DNA of 64,000 nt from the NCBI GenBank assembly GCA_002428045.1, contig DIZZ01000281.1:6151-70150 (forward strand), written 5' to 3'. This DNA comes from Verrucomicrobia bacterium UBA6015 (GTDB lineage: Bacteria > Verrucomicrobiota > Kiritimatiellia > UBA8416). Position 1 is the stretch's first letter, and each line of letters opens with the position of its first letter. A program made the translations under genes and the position numbers. The notes under the pieces are model-generated. The model was not told the origin of the DNA. It made no database searches and saw nothing but the letters and a program-made list of their open reading frames with translations. Below, one piece after another: positions 1 to 9,900 of this stretch.

Positions 1-1877
1 CATCGGTGGCGGATCTTTCCGTTGTCCACGACCGTCTCCAGCACCTTGTCGCGGAAGTCCGGATTCTCGGCCTGGACACTCCATTGCGCCTTGTCCAGTT
101 GTGGGTGGACCGCCGTTCCTGCGGGATCGAGCACCATGGCCGATCCGCGACTGCCCACGCCGCTCTTGACCTGGTAGCGCAGGGCCGAAAGATAGATGTG
201 ATGGGCAAAACAGAGCTGACGGTTGCGCAGGGCCTGGATCTGCTGCGTCAGCGTGGTGGCCTGGCAGCCTTCCCGTTCGAGCCGATCAAGCTGCCGGCGA
301 GCGTCGGACTCCGCCTTTTTGAGGCCGTCCAGCGAGCGGATATATGCCCCATAGGCGCTCATGCGCTGCTGGAGCTCGGCCCGGCATTTGCGCCAGTCCG
401 TCGGCGCGGTGGTGCAGCGCTGGAGGAAGGCCGAAACGTCCTCGGCCGCGCGGCAGGCCACCGCACGGAAGGCCTCGGGATCGAGGTCGCTGCCCGCATA
501 GCGGTTGGCGATGCATTCCGCCGCGCGGAAGCCGCCGACCTGGCCGCTGTTCAAGGCACTGCCGCCGGGGCGGGCCACGCCGTGCGAGCCGTTGACTTCG
601 CCCACGGGGAAGAGATGCCGGATGTTCAGGGATTCCCACCAGGGGCTGGCGGCCAACCCGCCATTATTGTGCTGGGCGCAGACCGCCACTTCCAGCATCT
701 CCCGCGTGATGTCGATCCCGTGGTCGGCGTAGAGTGCGATGGCTCCCGGATTCATGTGGCGCAGCCGCTCGATGGGCGTGGCCTGGAAGGCTCCCGACTT
801 CTCCAGGTATTCGTACGCCTCGCGCTGCAGCGCCGGGATGTCGAAATGCTGCGGGTTGGTGCGGAAATCCAGGAAGACCCTCCGCCCCTTCAAGGCCGTC
901 TCGATATAGACCAGGATGTCGATGATCGAGGATCCCTCGATCTTCTTTGAATCGAACGGCCATTGGTAGCCCTTGAGAAAGATCCTGCTGAAGAGCGCGG
1001 ACGGATCCTCGAAATAGTCGTTCAGGAACTCGCGCGGGTCGCCGGTGCCGTTGGCATCGGTGGACACAAAACGCGGGATGACCTGCATATAGGTGCCCGA
1101 GACATTCCAGCGGAACTTGATCGAGGCCAGCCCGTACTGCGATTCGGGCAGGCTCTGGGCCCGGGCCCCGGCCTGCAGCGCCAGGCCGATCGCCCCGGTA
1201 TGCACGACCGGATAAACGCTGGTCTGGTAAAGTCCGCCCGGCCCGCCAACGGCAAAGACGACATTCTCCGCCGCATACGCCACTAACTTGCCTTCGGCAT
1301 TGAGCGCCAGCGCCCCCGCCGCGCGCTTGCCGCCCTTTTCCATGACGGTGAGCAGGCTCACGGCATGGGTCTGCTCGTGGACCGGAATGCCGAGCCGTTT
1401 AACGTCGGCAATCAGCGCCCGGCACATATCGCGCGAGGTGTAGGGGCCGACCGAGGTTCCCCGGCGCGCCGGATCATGGTCCGTCTTGTAGCCGATGAAC
1501 TGGCCATACGGATCCTGCGGGAACTTGACGCCGAGCTGGACGAGATGCAGGAAGGCGCGTCCGGAAACGGCCGCCTCGACCAGGGCCAGATCGCCATGCA
1601 TGCTGCCCGGACTGAAGAAATTCCCCGCCATGGTCACCGGCGCATCCGCATCGGCCCCGCACATGTTGGTCTTGTAATAGGTCTGCTTGTCGCTGCCGGT
1701 GTTGATGGACGTTCCCATCCTGAGGCCTTCGGTGATGATCAGGACATCGCTGATGCCCTGATTCCGAAGTTGAACCGCCGCATTCAGCCCGGCCGCCCCC
1801 GATCCGATGACCAGGGTATGTACGGGGATAATGTTGATCGACAGGTTGCGGTTGATTCGCAGCATGCGCGGTTTCAT
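1..1877 (-). CDS. FAD-dependent oxidoreductase, fumarate-reductase-like flavoprotein (3' end outside window)
   Basis: An open frame of 625 codons runs from the ATG at 1877 off the left edge without a stop, so the C-terminus is missing. A Rossmann dinucleotide-binding motif GSGAAG lies at residues 25-30. A second flavin-contacting stretch, GEVNGSHGVARPGGSALNSG, lies about two thirds along and is typical of succinate dehydrogenase/fumarate reductase flavoproteins. No signal peptide or membrane segment is seen, so it should be cytosolic. A GAGG ribosome site precedes the start by 7 bases. It is the third gene of an operon, 10 bases after the SDR gene. With the SDR and Gfo/Idh neighbours it probably takes part in oxidising a sugar or polyol; the substrate cannot be read from sequence. 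Confidence 0.8.
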   Translation of the reverse strand, partial: MKPRMLRINRNLSINIIPVHTLVIGSGAAGLNAAVQLRNQGISDVLIITEGLRMGTSINTGSDKQTYYKTNMCGADADAPVTMAGNFFSPGSMHGDLALVEAAVSGRAFLHLVQLGVKFPQDPYGQFIGYKTDHDPARRGTSVGPYTSRDMCRALIADVKRLGIPVHEQTHAVSLLTVMEKGGKRAAGALALNAEGKLVAYAAENVVFAVGGPGGLYQTSVYPVVHTGAIGLALQAGARAQSLPESQYGLASIKFRWNVSGTYMQVIPRFVSTDANGTGDPREFLNDYFEDPSALFSRIFLKGYQWPFDSKKIEGSSIIDILVYIETALKGRRVFLDFRTNPQHFDIPALQREAYEYLEKSGAFQATPIERLRHMNPGAIALYADHGIDITREMLEVAVCAQHNNGGLAASPWWESLNIRHLFPVGEVNGSHGVARPGGSALNSGQVGGFRAAECIANRYAGSDLDPEAFRAVACRAAEDVSAFLQRCTTAPTDWRKCRAELQQRMSAYGAYIRSLDGLKKAESDARRQLDRLEREGCQATTLTQQIQALRNRQLCFAHHIYLSALRYQVKSGVGSRGSAMVLDPAGTAVHPQLDKAQWSVQAENPDFRDKVLETVVDNGKIRHR

Positions 1878-1887
1878 GGCATCCTCG

Positions 1888-2658
1888 CTAGAGCCGTGGC
1901 AGGGTCAGGCCCCCGTCCACCATGATCACCTGTCCCGTCGAGTAGAGGAATCCGCCAGCCGCCAGCGCGGCAACGGCACGACCGACATCGGCGGGGGTGC
2001 CCCAGCGCTTCTGCACGCAGAGCCCTTCGCTGATCAGCTTGTCGTACTTCTCCTTCACCCCGGCGGTCATGTCGGTGGCGATAACGCCCGGCCGCACTTC
2101 ATAAACCGGGATATCGAACTCGCCCAGGCGCACGGCCCAGAGCTGCGTCGCCATGCTCACGCCCGCCTTGGATAGGCAGTACTCCCCGCGGCTGGGCGAG
2201 GCGACCGTGGCGGAGATCGACGACACATTGATGATGCTGCCGCGCCAGGCCGGATTTGCCGCCTCCTGTTCAACCATCCAGCGGGCCACCGCCTGGGTCA
2301 GGAAATAGGGACCTTGCAGATTGGTGCGCATGACCTCCTCGAAGCTCGCCTCCGTCGCCTCCAGGATGTCCAGCCGCTGCCGCGGGGCAATGCCGGCGTT
2401 GTTCACCAGCACGTTAAGCCGTCCGTAATGCGACCGGATGGTGGTCAGCATCGCGGCGCGATCCCCCGGTTCAGCCACATTGCAGCGCACATACAGGACC
2501 TCGGCACCGAGCTTGCGCAGGCCCTGCAGCGTGTCGTCGACCGCTGCCGCCTCACGCATGCCGCAGAGAACCAGATCAAACCCACCCTCGGCGAGGGACT
2601 GGGCGACGCCCAGTCCGATCCCGCGGGTGCCGCCCGTCACCAGTGCTACGTTTCTCAT
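1888..2658 (-). CDS. Short-chain dehydrogenase/reductase (FabG-like SDR)
   Basis: A 256-residue classical SDR that oxidises or reduces a hydroxyl/keto group with NAD(P)H in the cytosol. TGGTRGIG at residues 8-15 is the cofactor-binding loop and NNAG at 86-89 is the structural motif. The catalytic set is Ser147, Tyr160 and Lys164 (YCLSK). The C-terminal GQVIMVDGG is typical of FabG-like enzymes. An upstream in-frame ATG at 2700 exists, but the ATG at 2658 is preferred: it begins directly at the beta-strand of the Rossmann fold and overlaps the upstream stop as ATGA, a translational-coupling arrangement. The substrate is unknown; the neighbours suggest a sugar or cyclitol. Confidence 0.9.
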   Translation of the reverse strand: MRNVALVTGGTRGIGLGVAQSLAEGGFDLVLCGMREAAAVDDTLQGLRKLGAEVLYVRCNVAEPGDRAAMLTTIRSHYGRLNVLVNNAGIAPRQRLDILEATEASFEEVMRTNLQGPYFLTQAVARWMVEQEAANPAWRGSIINVSSISATVASPSRGEYCLSKAGVSMATQLWAVRLGEFDIPVYEVRPGVIATDMTAGVKEKYDKLISEGLCVQKRWGTPADVGRAVAALAAGGFLYSTGQVIMVDGGLTLPRL

Positions 2659-3836
2659 GCCTTCAGCTCCGGTACGTCCATCCACTTGCCTTGCTTCCAC
2701 GACTGCATGCCCAGCTCGGCGAGCTGCACACCCTTGGCCCCCTCAAGCAGCGAATAGGACCAGGGTTCGTCCAGGGCCACATGGCGGATGAACTGCTCCC
2801 ACTGGATCTTGAATGCGTTATCGTAGGCGATGTTGTTCGGCACCGGCTGCCAGCCCTTGTAGAAATCGATCGGCTGGGCAATGTCCGGATTCCAGACCGG
2901 CTTGGGCGTTTCCGCCGCGCCCTGCACCCAGACTTCGCGCAGGCCGGCGACGGCCGATCCCTTTTCGCCATCGACCTGCACGGTCAGCAGGTCGTCGCGC
3001 CGTACCCGCGTGCACCAGGAGCTGTTGAACTGGGCCACTAGGCCCCCCTCCAGGATGAAGATGGCGTAGGCCGAATCATCGGCGGTACAGGCAAACGGGG
3101 TTCCGTCCTCGTGCCGCCGCTGGGCGATGTCGGTATTGCCATAGGCGACCACGCGCTTGACGGGAGCGAAGACATGATCCAGCACATAGCGCCAGTGGCA
3201 GAACATATCGATCATCATACCGCCGCCATCCTCGGCGCGGTAGTTCCAGCTCGGCCGCTGGGCGGGTTGGTCCAGATCCATGCCGGTGAAGACCCAGTAG
3301 CCGAATTCACCGCGGATCGAGAGGATGCGTCCGAAGAAGCCGATCTCCTGCAGCATCTTGAGCTTGCGGAAGCCCGGCAGCCAGAGCTTGTCCTGCACGA
3401 CGCCGTTCTTCAGGCCGGCCTTCTCGACCAGCCGTGACAGGCGCAGGGCCTCGCTGGATTCGACGGCGGTGGGCTTCTCACAGTAAATAGCCTTGCCCGC
3501 CTTGACGGCCCGCTCGACAAAACCGGCCCGCTGCAGCGTGCCCGAGGCATCGAAGAAAATATCGTATTGCCCGTACTTGCCATCCAGTGCCCCTTGCAGG
3601 TCGGTGGTGTAGGCGAAAGGCTTGCCACAGGCGGGCATGCCGTAGGTCTCGGCCAGCGCCTTAAGCTTGTTCTCATTGCGTCCGGTCAGGATGGGGTCGG
3701 GCATCAGCGTCAAATCGCTGCCGATGCGGATGCCGCCCTGCTTGATGATCGCGGCGATGGAGCGGTCGAGGTGCTGGTTGGTGCCCATGCGCCCGGTGAC
3801 GCCGTTCATAATGATGCCGATTCTGCGTGTTTCCAT
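2655..3836 (-). CDS. Gfo/Idh/MocA family oxidoreductase
   Basis: A 393-residue NAD(P)-dependent dehydrogenase of the glucose-fructose oxidoreductase/inositol dehydrogenase family. The N-terminal nucleotide-binding loop is GVTGRMG (residues 12-18) and the family EKP signature is at 120-122 in YCEKPTA. The C-terminal half is the alpha/beta dimerisation and substrate domain. An AAGGAGT ribosome site lies just upstream of the ATG. It is the first gene of a three-gene operon with the SDR (4-base overlap) and the flavoprotein. Such proteins usually oxidise sugars, inositols or their acids, but family membership does not fix the substrate. Confidence 0.9.
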   Translation of the reverse strand: METRRIGIIMNGVTGRMGTNQHLDRSIAAIIKQGGIRIGSDLTLMPDPILTGRNENKLKALAETYGMPACGKPFAYTTDLQGALDGKYGQYDIFFDASGTLQRAGFVERAVKAGKAIYCEKPTAVESSEALRLSRLVEKAGLKNGVVQDKLWLPGFRKLKMLQEIGFFGRILSIRGEFGYWVFTGMDLDQPAQRPSWNYRAEDGGGMMIDMFCHWRYVLDHVFAPVKRVVAYGNTDIAQRRHEDGTPFACTADDSAYAIFILEGGLVAQFNSSWCTRVRRDDLLTVQVDGEKGSAVAGLREVWVQGAAETPKPVWNPDIAQPIDFYKGWQPVPNNIAYDNAFKIQWEQFIRHVALDEPWSYSLLEGAKGVQLAELGMQSWKQGKWMDVPELKA

Positions 3837-3953
3837 TGTGTGACTCCTTGGTAATGTAAATTTCAGAGATACATGCCTAACAAATTTCCGTTCCTATTAC
3901 ACGCATAAAAAACGGGATCTTGTTGAAACCCGAATCCTTCGATTTGTGACCAA

Positions 3954-5669
3954 TCACAGCCTGAAAAACCGGAAGTCGGCGGGGCTGACTGTGCAGGCGA
4001 CGTGGCGGGTGATGGTCAGCTCGGGGTAGCGCCGCAGAAGGTCGGCAGCATAGGCGTTGACCTGTTCGACCCCGTCGGTCGGCGGCTCGGTCCAGCCCAT
4101 GACCCCCAGCCTGGCCGCTTTTTCCTTCGGGTAATGCTTGAACTCGATCAGGTCCGCCTTGTTCTCGAACACGGTTCCTGCACGCCCGATCGCCTCCCAG
4201 TCGCTGCGGCCCGTGGCATGGTTGACCTCGATCGCGAACATGAAGTAGTGTGAGAGGTACCGTGTACAAAGCTCATAGAAGGTCGTCCGGAACAGGTTCT
4301 CGTTGGCCTTGTCAAAGGCCTGCGCTGGAATCTGCCCGACATACTGTTTCCAATAGCCGGCAAACAGGGCCGCCCAGTCGTGATCCTTGAGGAACTGCCG
4401 GAACATGTCCGTGTAGCCCATCGACACCTCGATATGCTCAAGCTCGTTGAAATACTCCGTGAAGATCTTTTTCACCGTCAGATTCGGGAACTCCAGGCTG
4501 AATCGATCCCGGAATGTCACCATTCCCAGATAATACAGGCTCAACGGGAAAAAGGCCTTCTCGATAAACCGCTCGCGGTTGAAGTTGCTCTTGAGCATTG
4601 CCGGGTCCACTGGCAGCTCCCCGTCAAGCATCAGCGTCTCGACCAGCTCGCGCGTCTCCTTGTCGGTCCCGCACAGCCGCCGCAGCCAGTTGATGTCAGT
4701 GCGCAGGTTGTCGTCAATCGTCTCGGTCGGGATTCCCCCTTCGTTGATCAAAAGGGCGTGCAGATAAAAATTGCAGATCGTCGAATTATAAAGCGTCTCG
4801 CGTGCCTCCGGCAGAAGACGGTAGCCGTTGTAATGGATCCGCAGATCATCCCGCACACGCAGCTTGAGTGAATCAGGAAATCCATGATCATTGAAAATCT
4901 CATCTACATAGCCATCCACTTCCGCCTGCGTGAAGCCCATCATGTCCAGCGTGTGTTCCTTGAGCGTGATGATCTGCCCGATATTGAAACCGCTTGTCAG
5001 GTCGTCCATCGTCACCGGCAGCACACCCGTAATGAACACGCGGGCGACCACGCCATCCCCCACCCCGGCCTTGATCACCTTGAAGAAGGTGCGCAGGAAC
5101 GAATCCCCGGTCGTCAGTTCCTTGTAGAGTGCGTCCTGATGTGTCGTCAGGAGTTGGTTGGTGAAGTTGTCGTACTCGTCGATAATGATATTGACGGGGG
5201 GACGCTTGCCATTCTTGACCTCTGTCAGAAGGGTGGATAGCGCACTCGACGCTTCATGCGCAACATCTTTCAGATCGACATCCAGCAAGTCGGCATAGTC
5301 TGAAAGGAATCGTGAAAAGGAATTACGGCATTCACGAAAGAAGAACTCCCGTATGGCCCCGTAATCCGCACCCACTTCAACCTTTGAGAAATCAAACCGC
5401 ATGACCAGATGACTATTATGCGCAGTTGTCGGATTCCGCCCGATATCGGTATTGCCGAAGAGTTCGCCGAACCGATCCTTGCGGTTGACGTCGTAGTAGC
5501 ACTCCATGATCGAGCACCACAGGCTCTTGCCGAAGCGGCGCGGGCGCAGGAACACCGGGATCTCGTATTTCTCCAGTTCATGAATGAACCGGGTCTTGTC
5601 CACGAAATAGAAATGCTCCCGGATCAGTTTCTCGTAATTCGCTACCGCGTATGGAATACGTCGTTTCAT
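3954..5669 (-). CDS. AAA-ATPase-like / PD-(D/E)XK nuclease-like protein
   Basis: 571 residues. The N-terminal AAA-like domain begins with a conserved block containing a Walker-A variant, RPRRFGKS (residues 42-49), and a Walker B around residue 160 (IIIDEYDN). The C-terminal region carries a PD-(D/E)XK-like core, ENKADLIEFK, with acidic residues and Lys placed as in the family often annotated AAA-ATPase_like/PDDEXK_9. The ATG at 5669 is preferred over one 48 bases upstream because homologues of this type start at MKRR-like segments. These proteins are numerous in Bacteroidota and PVC genomes and have no settled role; a mobile or defence-related job is only a guess. It stands alone between the oxidoreductase operon and rlmN. 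Confidence 0.8.
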   Translation of the reverse strand: MKRRIPYAVANYEKLIREHFYFVDKTRFIHELEKYEIPVFLRPRRFGKSLWCSIMECYYDVNRKDRFGELFGNTDIGRNPTTAHNSHLVMRFDFSKVEVGADYGAIREFFFRECRNSFSRFLSDYADLLDVDLKDVAHEASSALSTLLTEVKNGKRPPVNIIIDEYDNFTNQLLTTHQDALYKELTTGDSFLRTFFKVIKAGVGDGVVARVFITGVLPVTMDDLTSGFNIGQIITLKEHTLDMMGFTQAEVDGYVDEIFNDHGFPDSLKLRVRDDLRIHYNGYRLLPEARETLYNSTICNFYLHALLINEGGIPTETIDDNLRTDINWLRRLCGTDKETRELVETLMLDGELPVDPAMLKSNFNRERFIEKAFFPLSLYYLGMVTFRDRFSLEFPNLTVKKIFTEYFNELEHIEVSMGYTDMFRQFLKDHDWAALFAGYWKQYVGQIPAQAFDKANENLFRTTFYELCTRYLSHYFMFAIEVNHATGRSDWEAIGRAGTVFENKADLIEFKHYPKEKAARLGVMGWTEPPTDGVEQVNAYAADLLRRYPELTITRHVACTVSPADFRFFRL

Positions 5670-5781
5670 GGAAGACAGTATGCAACCGCAAAAACAAAAG
5701 GCAACCAGATTTTTCACCTGATTTCTTCACGGCATATTGAACGTGCGCAGGCAGACCGATTAAGCGCACAGGACACAAAAC

Positions 5782-6825
5782 CTATGGTGGTGCCGATGGC
5801 GAAAGATTTGACTTCCCCCCTGTTGAAAGCAATCCACAGGCGGCGAGGATATCCTCCCCGCGTGATGCGCGCACCGTGGTTCGGATGCCTTTGCCGACCA
5901 GGGCCTCGCGGAATTCCTGGATGGTACCTTCCGGTGAACTTTCCAGCGGGGTGTCCGGGATGGGATGGAATCGGATCAGGTTCATGCGGCAGCTCAGGCC
6001 GCCCAGCAGTCGCACGATTTCGCGAACATGCCGGGGGCTGTCGTTGATGCCCTTGAACATGATGTACTCAAAGGAAATCCGCCGCTGCGGGTCGGTGTTG
6101 CCGGCCTTCAGCAGGTCGACGACATCGGCGATGGGATAGACCTTCTCGACCGGCATGAACTGCTGGCGCTCGTCATGGAACGGGTTGTGCATACTGACGG
6201 CCAGATGGCAGGCGGAATGCGCAAGGAAATGCCGGATGCCCGGGATCAGGCCGATGGTCGACACGGTGATGCGGCGCGGACTCAAGGCGAGCCCCCAGTC
6301 GGCCGTCAGGATCTCGAGACTGCGCATCACGTTGTCCAGATTATCAAAGGGTTCGCCCATGCCCATATACACGATGTTGGTCAGGCGCTCCCGTTCCGGC
6401 AGGCTCAGGATCTGGTTCAGGATCTCGCCCGCCGACAATTGGGCCTGGAAGCCCTGCCTGCCGGTCATGCAGAACAGGCAGCCCATCTTGCAGCCCACCT
6501 GCGAGGAGACACACAGCGTGGCGCGGTCCCCGTCCGGAATATAGGCCGCTTCGACAAACCGGTTCTGCCGGGTCGGGTAAAGGTATTTCCGGGTGCCATC
6601 GGCCGACGTCTGGACCTTCGTGGCCTCGTTCAGGCCAAGGGTGAACCCGTCGCTGAGCCGTTGGCGGGCTTGTCGCGAGAGATTGGTCATCGCATCAAAC
6701 GAACGCGCAGGCTTCTTGTAGAGCCATTCACAGAGCTGCCGTCCCGAAAAGGAGGGAAGTCCCAGACGGGTGACGATCGCCTCCAGTTCCTCCGGTGTTT
6801 TGCCGATCAGGGGTTCTTCACTCAT
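5782..6825 (-). CDS. rlmN: 23S rRNA (adenine2503-C2)/tRNA methyltransferase RlmN
   Basis: A 347-residue radical-SAM enzyme that methylates C2 of A2503 in 23S rRNA and A37 of some tRNAs. The iron-sulfur cysteines are C112, C116 and C119 (GCKMGCLFC), followed by the typical CMTGRQGF stretch. The second catalytic cysteine, which forms the methylene-bridged intermediate, sits in the C-terminal ILAACGLL. Length and motif order are normal for RlmN. The start ATG has no Shine-Dalgarno sequence; a TATACG box lies 8 bases upstream. It is divergent from the autotransporter gene across a 143-base spacer. Confidence 0.95.
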   Translation of the reverse strand: MSEEPLIGKTPEELEAIVTRLGLPSFSGRQLCEWLYKKPARSFDAMTNLSRQARQRLSDGFTLGLNEATKVQTSADGTRKYLYPTRQNRFVEAAYIPDGDRATLCVSSQVGCKMGCLFCMTGRQGFQAQLSAGEILNQILSLPERERLTNIVYMGMGEPFDNLDNVMRSLEILTADWGLALSPRRITVSTIGLIPGIRHFLAHSACHLAVSMHNPFHDERQQFMPVEKVYPIADVVDLLKAGNTDPQRRISFEYIMFKGINDSPRHVREIVRLLGGLSCRMNLIRFHPIPDTPLESSPEGTIQEFREALVGKGIRTTVRASRGEDILAACGLLSTGGKSNLSPSAPP

Positions 6826-6833
6826 GACCAGAA

Positions 6834-6854
6834 CGTATATCTCCGCCAGCAGAT
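6834..6854 (-). promoter_or_regulatory. Putative short-leader promoter of rlmN (-10 region)
   Basis: On the minus strand a TATACG box (6834-6839) ends 8 bases before the rlmN ATG. A TTGATA hexamer lies 15 bases further upstream, a sub-optimal spacing. No Shine-Dalgarno sequence is present, which would fit a leaderless or nearly leaderless transcript. Inferred by eye only. Confidence 0.3.
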
Positions 6855-6869
6855 TATCAATCTATATGT

Positions 6870-6898
6870 TTGCAAATCGAACGTTTTTGGCGTATACG
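6870..6898 (+). promoter_or_regulatory. Putative promoter of the inverse autotransporter gene
   Basis: TTGCAA (6870-6875) and TATACG (6893-6898) are separated by exactly 17 bases, each matching the sigma-70 consensus at 4 of 6 positions. The implied leader is about 64 bases and ends in an AAAGGAG ribosome site before the ATG at 6969. Confidence 0.35.
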
Positions 6899-6968
6899 GT
6901 GTCGGCATAGAGTTTAGAAGTCTGTAGAGATATTACCAGTCTTCTGTAATAGAACCAAAGGAGTCACG

Positions 6969-9900
6969 ATGAAAAGGATACCCGCGTGTTTTCTAACCGT
7001 TGCATTGATCGCCTCCGGGACACAGGCTCTAGAAGCGCCGGTTACCCTCGGTGTATTCACGGGGGAGGAGGGTGTCTTCGGTCAGGGCGATCTGGTGCTG
7101 CCGATCCATCGCTATGACCAAGGGCTGCTTTTCTTCAATCCGCGGGTATCGGCCAGCGACAGCGATCAGCAGGAAACCAATATCGGACTCGGCCTGCGGC
7201 AGCAGTTGGATTGGCCCGGTTCGTATATCCTCGGTGCCAACGTGTTCTATGACGGACGCTGGTCGGCCAACAACAACCGTTTCGACCAGATCGGTCTTGG
7301 GCTGGAACTGTTGAGCGACCGGATTGATGCGCGGGCCAACTACTATCTGCCCAACAAGGATATGTACCTGATCGATACCGTCCGGATGGAATCCGTCGAG
7401 CAGTCTGAATTTGTCAGGCGGCACGTCGACAACTGGTTTGAACCCTATGCCACCGGCAACCAGGTGAATCAGGATTACGGATGGCGCCTGACCACCCAGC
7501 GTACGGTGTTCACGGAAACAAGCTGGCAGATTTATGATCGCTACGAATCCGCCCTGGAAGGTTTCGACACCGAGATCGGCTGGCGGTTGCCGATGCTTGA
7601 GGACTGGGGTGAAACCCGCATTTTCGCTGGCTATCAATATTTTGACAATCCTTTCGGTCCTGAATTCAAGGGTGGCAAGGCGCGCATGGAAGTACGCATG
7701 TTCGATGGCTTGCTAACCCTCGACGCCCACGTTTACGAGGATGATGACCTGAACATGACCGACTACCTGGTTGGCATGCGGGTGCGCCTCCCGCTTGAAC
7801 CCTCCGGTCTGGCCCTGTGGCGGAACCTGCGTCACCACCGCGTCCGGCAGGGCGGTCTGGCCGAGCGCTTGACGGAGATGGTGATGCGCGACCCAAAGGT
7901 GCAGTCCCGCGAATCCGGCTACATCGCCGATCCCGATCTGCGTGGAATTGTGGTTGAGACGAAAACGAAGGTCACCCGCAACACCCGCACCGATGGAACT
8001 GTTGTGGTGATGGAGGATGTTGTGTTTGTCAGCCCCGACGGGAACGATGGGGCTACCGGCACCGCCGAGGATCCGAAGCGGTCGATCCAGAACGGCGTGA
8101 ATGCAGCGTACGGTCAGCAGCATGTCTATGTCTTCGGCGGCAACTACAACGAGTCCGTCGTGGTTAATCCGGGTGTGCTGTTGATGGGCAGTGGGTGCAT
8201 GATCCCGGCCAATGGTGGGCATTTCTTCGGGGGCGGTGTGCCGTCGGTGATCGTTGCTCCCGGCTCGGCGCCGGCTGCCGTCACCATGCAGGATAATTCA
8301 TTCGTGGGTGGGTTCGATATCAGCAATCCCGGCGGGCGCGGCATCTATTCCTCCGCCGGGGCACTGGTGATCCGCTGCAATTACATCCACAATACGCTGG
8401 TCGGCGTGGAGGTCGAGCGGAGCGGCGATGTGGATCTGCTGCTCGCCAACAATACCCTCGCCAATAACACGCAGGACGGTGCGCGGATCAGTGGTACCGG
8501 TGCCAGCGGCACGTACCTAGTCAACGCCAGCGGCAACACGTTTGCAAACAATGGAGAAAACGGGATTTCCCTTTCCGCAGGAAATTACGACACGGCCGTC
8601 GCCACGCTCGATGACAATACCGCCACCGGGAATGAGACGGGCTTGCGCGTCAGTCTGGATGCCGACGAATTGGCTATGCTGAGCATTGGCAATACCCGCG
8701 CCAACAACAACCGCGGGACGGGAATCCAGGCCAGTGTCTCCGCAGATCAAATGGCGGCTGCGCTGGTGGGGACGCCGCTGATCGGGGTGGATTCTCTCGG
8801 GTTTGAAGAGGCTAAAGTAGAGGGGTCTGACCATCCGTCTCTGGTGATCAGCAGCGCACCGGTTCAGGCCAGCGGCAACGGTGGCAACGGGATCGATCTT
8901 GATGTGCAGAGTGACCTGGTTGGCGCGGCACTACTCTTGGATGTCGAGGCCAGCAACAATGGCGGCCATGGTGCCCATGTCGCGGTGGATGGCAGCCTGG
9001 CAATCGGTTTGGCTGGGGCTTCCGGGAATGTCATGGAGGTCGCGCAGCTCGCGGTCGATCTGATCGAACTCCTTGACACGGACATGGCACTGCCGGAGCT
9101 TCCCACCCTGTCCGCCGGACCTTCGGTATTCAGTGGCAACGTCGGCGATGGACTGCTGCTGGATGTGAATTCCGACGTGCTTTCAATCGGCGTCGTGCTC
9201 GGTGCAGAGGCGGACAACAACGGTAACAACGGGCTTGCGATGAATGTCGCCACGGAGGATGGTATGGCCGCCATCGGCCTGATGGCCCGATTCGATGCCG
9301 CTGGCAATGCGGGGCATGGTGCCGCCATGCAGGTTGACGGCGATTTCCTTGCCGCTGGGGTGCTGCTGGATGGCCGTGTCAGTGGCAACGGCGATGACGG
9401 TGTCGATCTGGACGTATGTAGCAGCGGCATTTCGCTGGGTCTGATCGCCTCGACGGATCCGTTGCGTGCGGTGGCCGATATGGTCAACACCGAGTTTGAT
9501 CTCGATCCTCCCGTTGAAATCCAGGGAGAACCCTGGGGGGCCTTTGAAGCAACCGGCAATGCAGGGGACGGCATCCATGCCGATATCGTAGGTGACATTG
9601 CCGCCATCGGCATCTTCCTGGACATCCAAGCCAACAACAATGGCGGGGATGGTGCTGACCTAACTTTGGATGGCGGCTTGGCATCCATCGGGCTGGTGGC
9701 CTCAACCGAGAATATCATGGAGGTCGCCCAACTCGGCCTCAATGCAATCGGTCTGTTGGATGAGGATTTGAACCTGCCCGCCCTGCCCGCGCTGACCTCA
9801 GGGCCGGTCGAATTCAACAGCAACGGGGGCGAGGGGCTTGTCCTTGAGGTGGATTCAGGCCTGTTGGCGGTCGGTGCCGTGCTGGGTGCCGAGGCGAACA

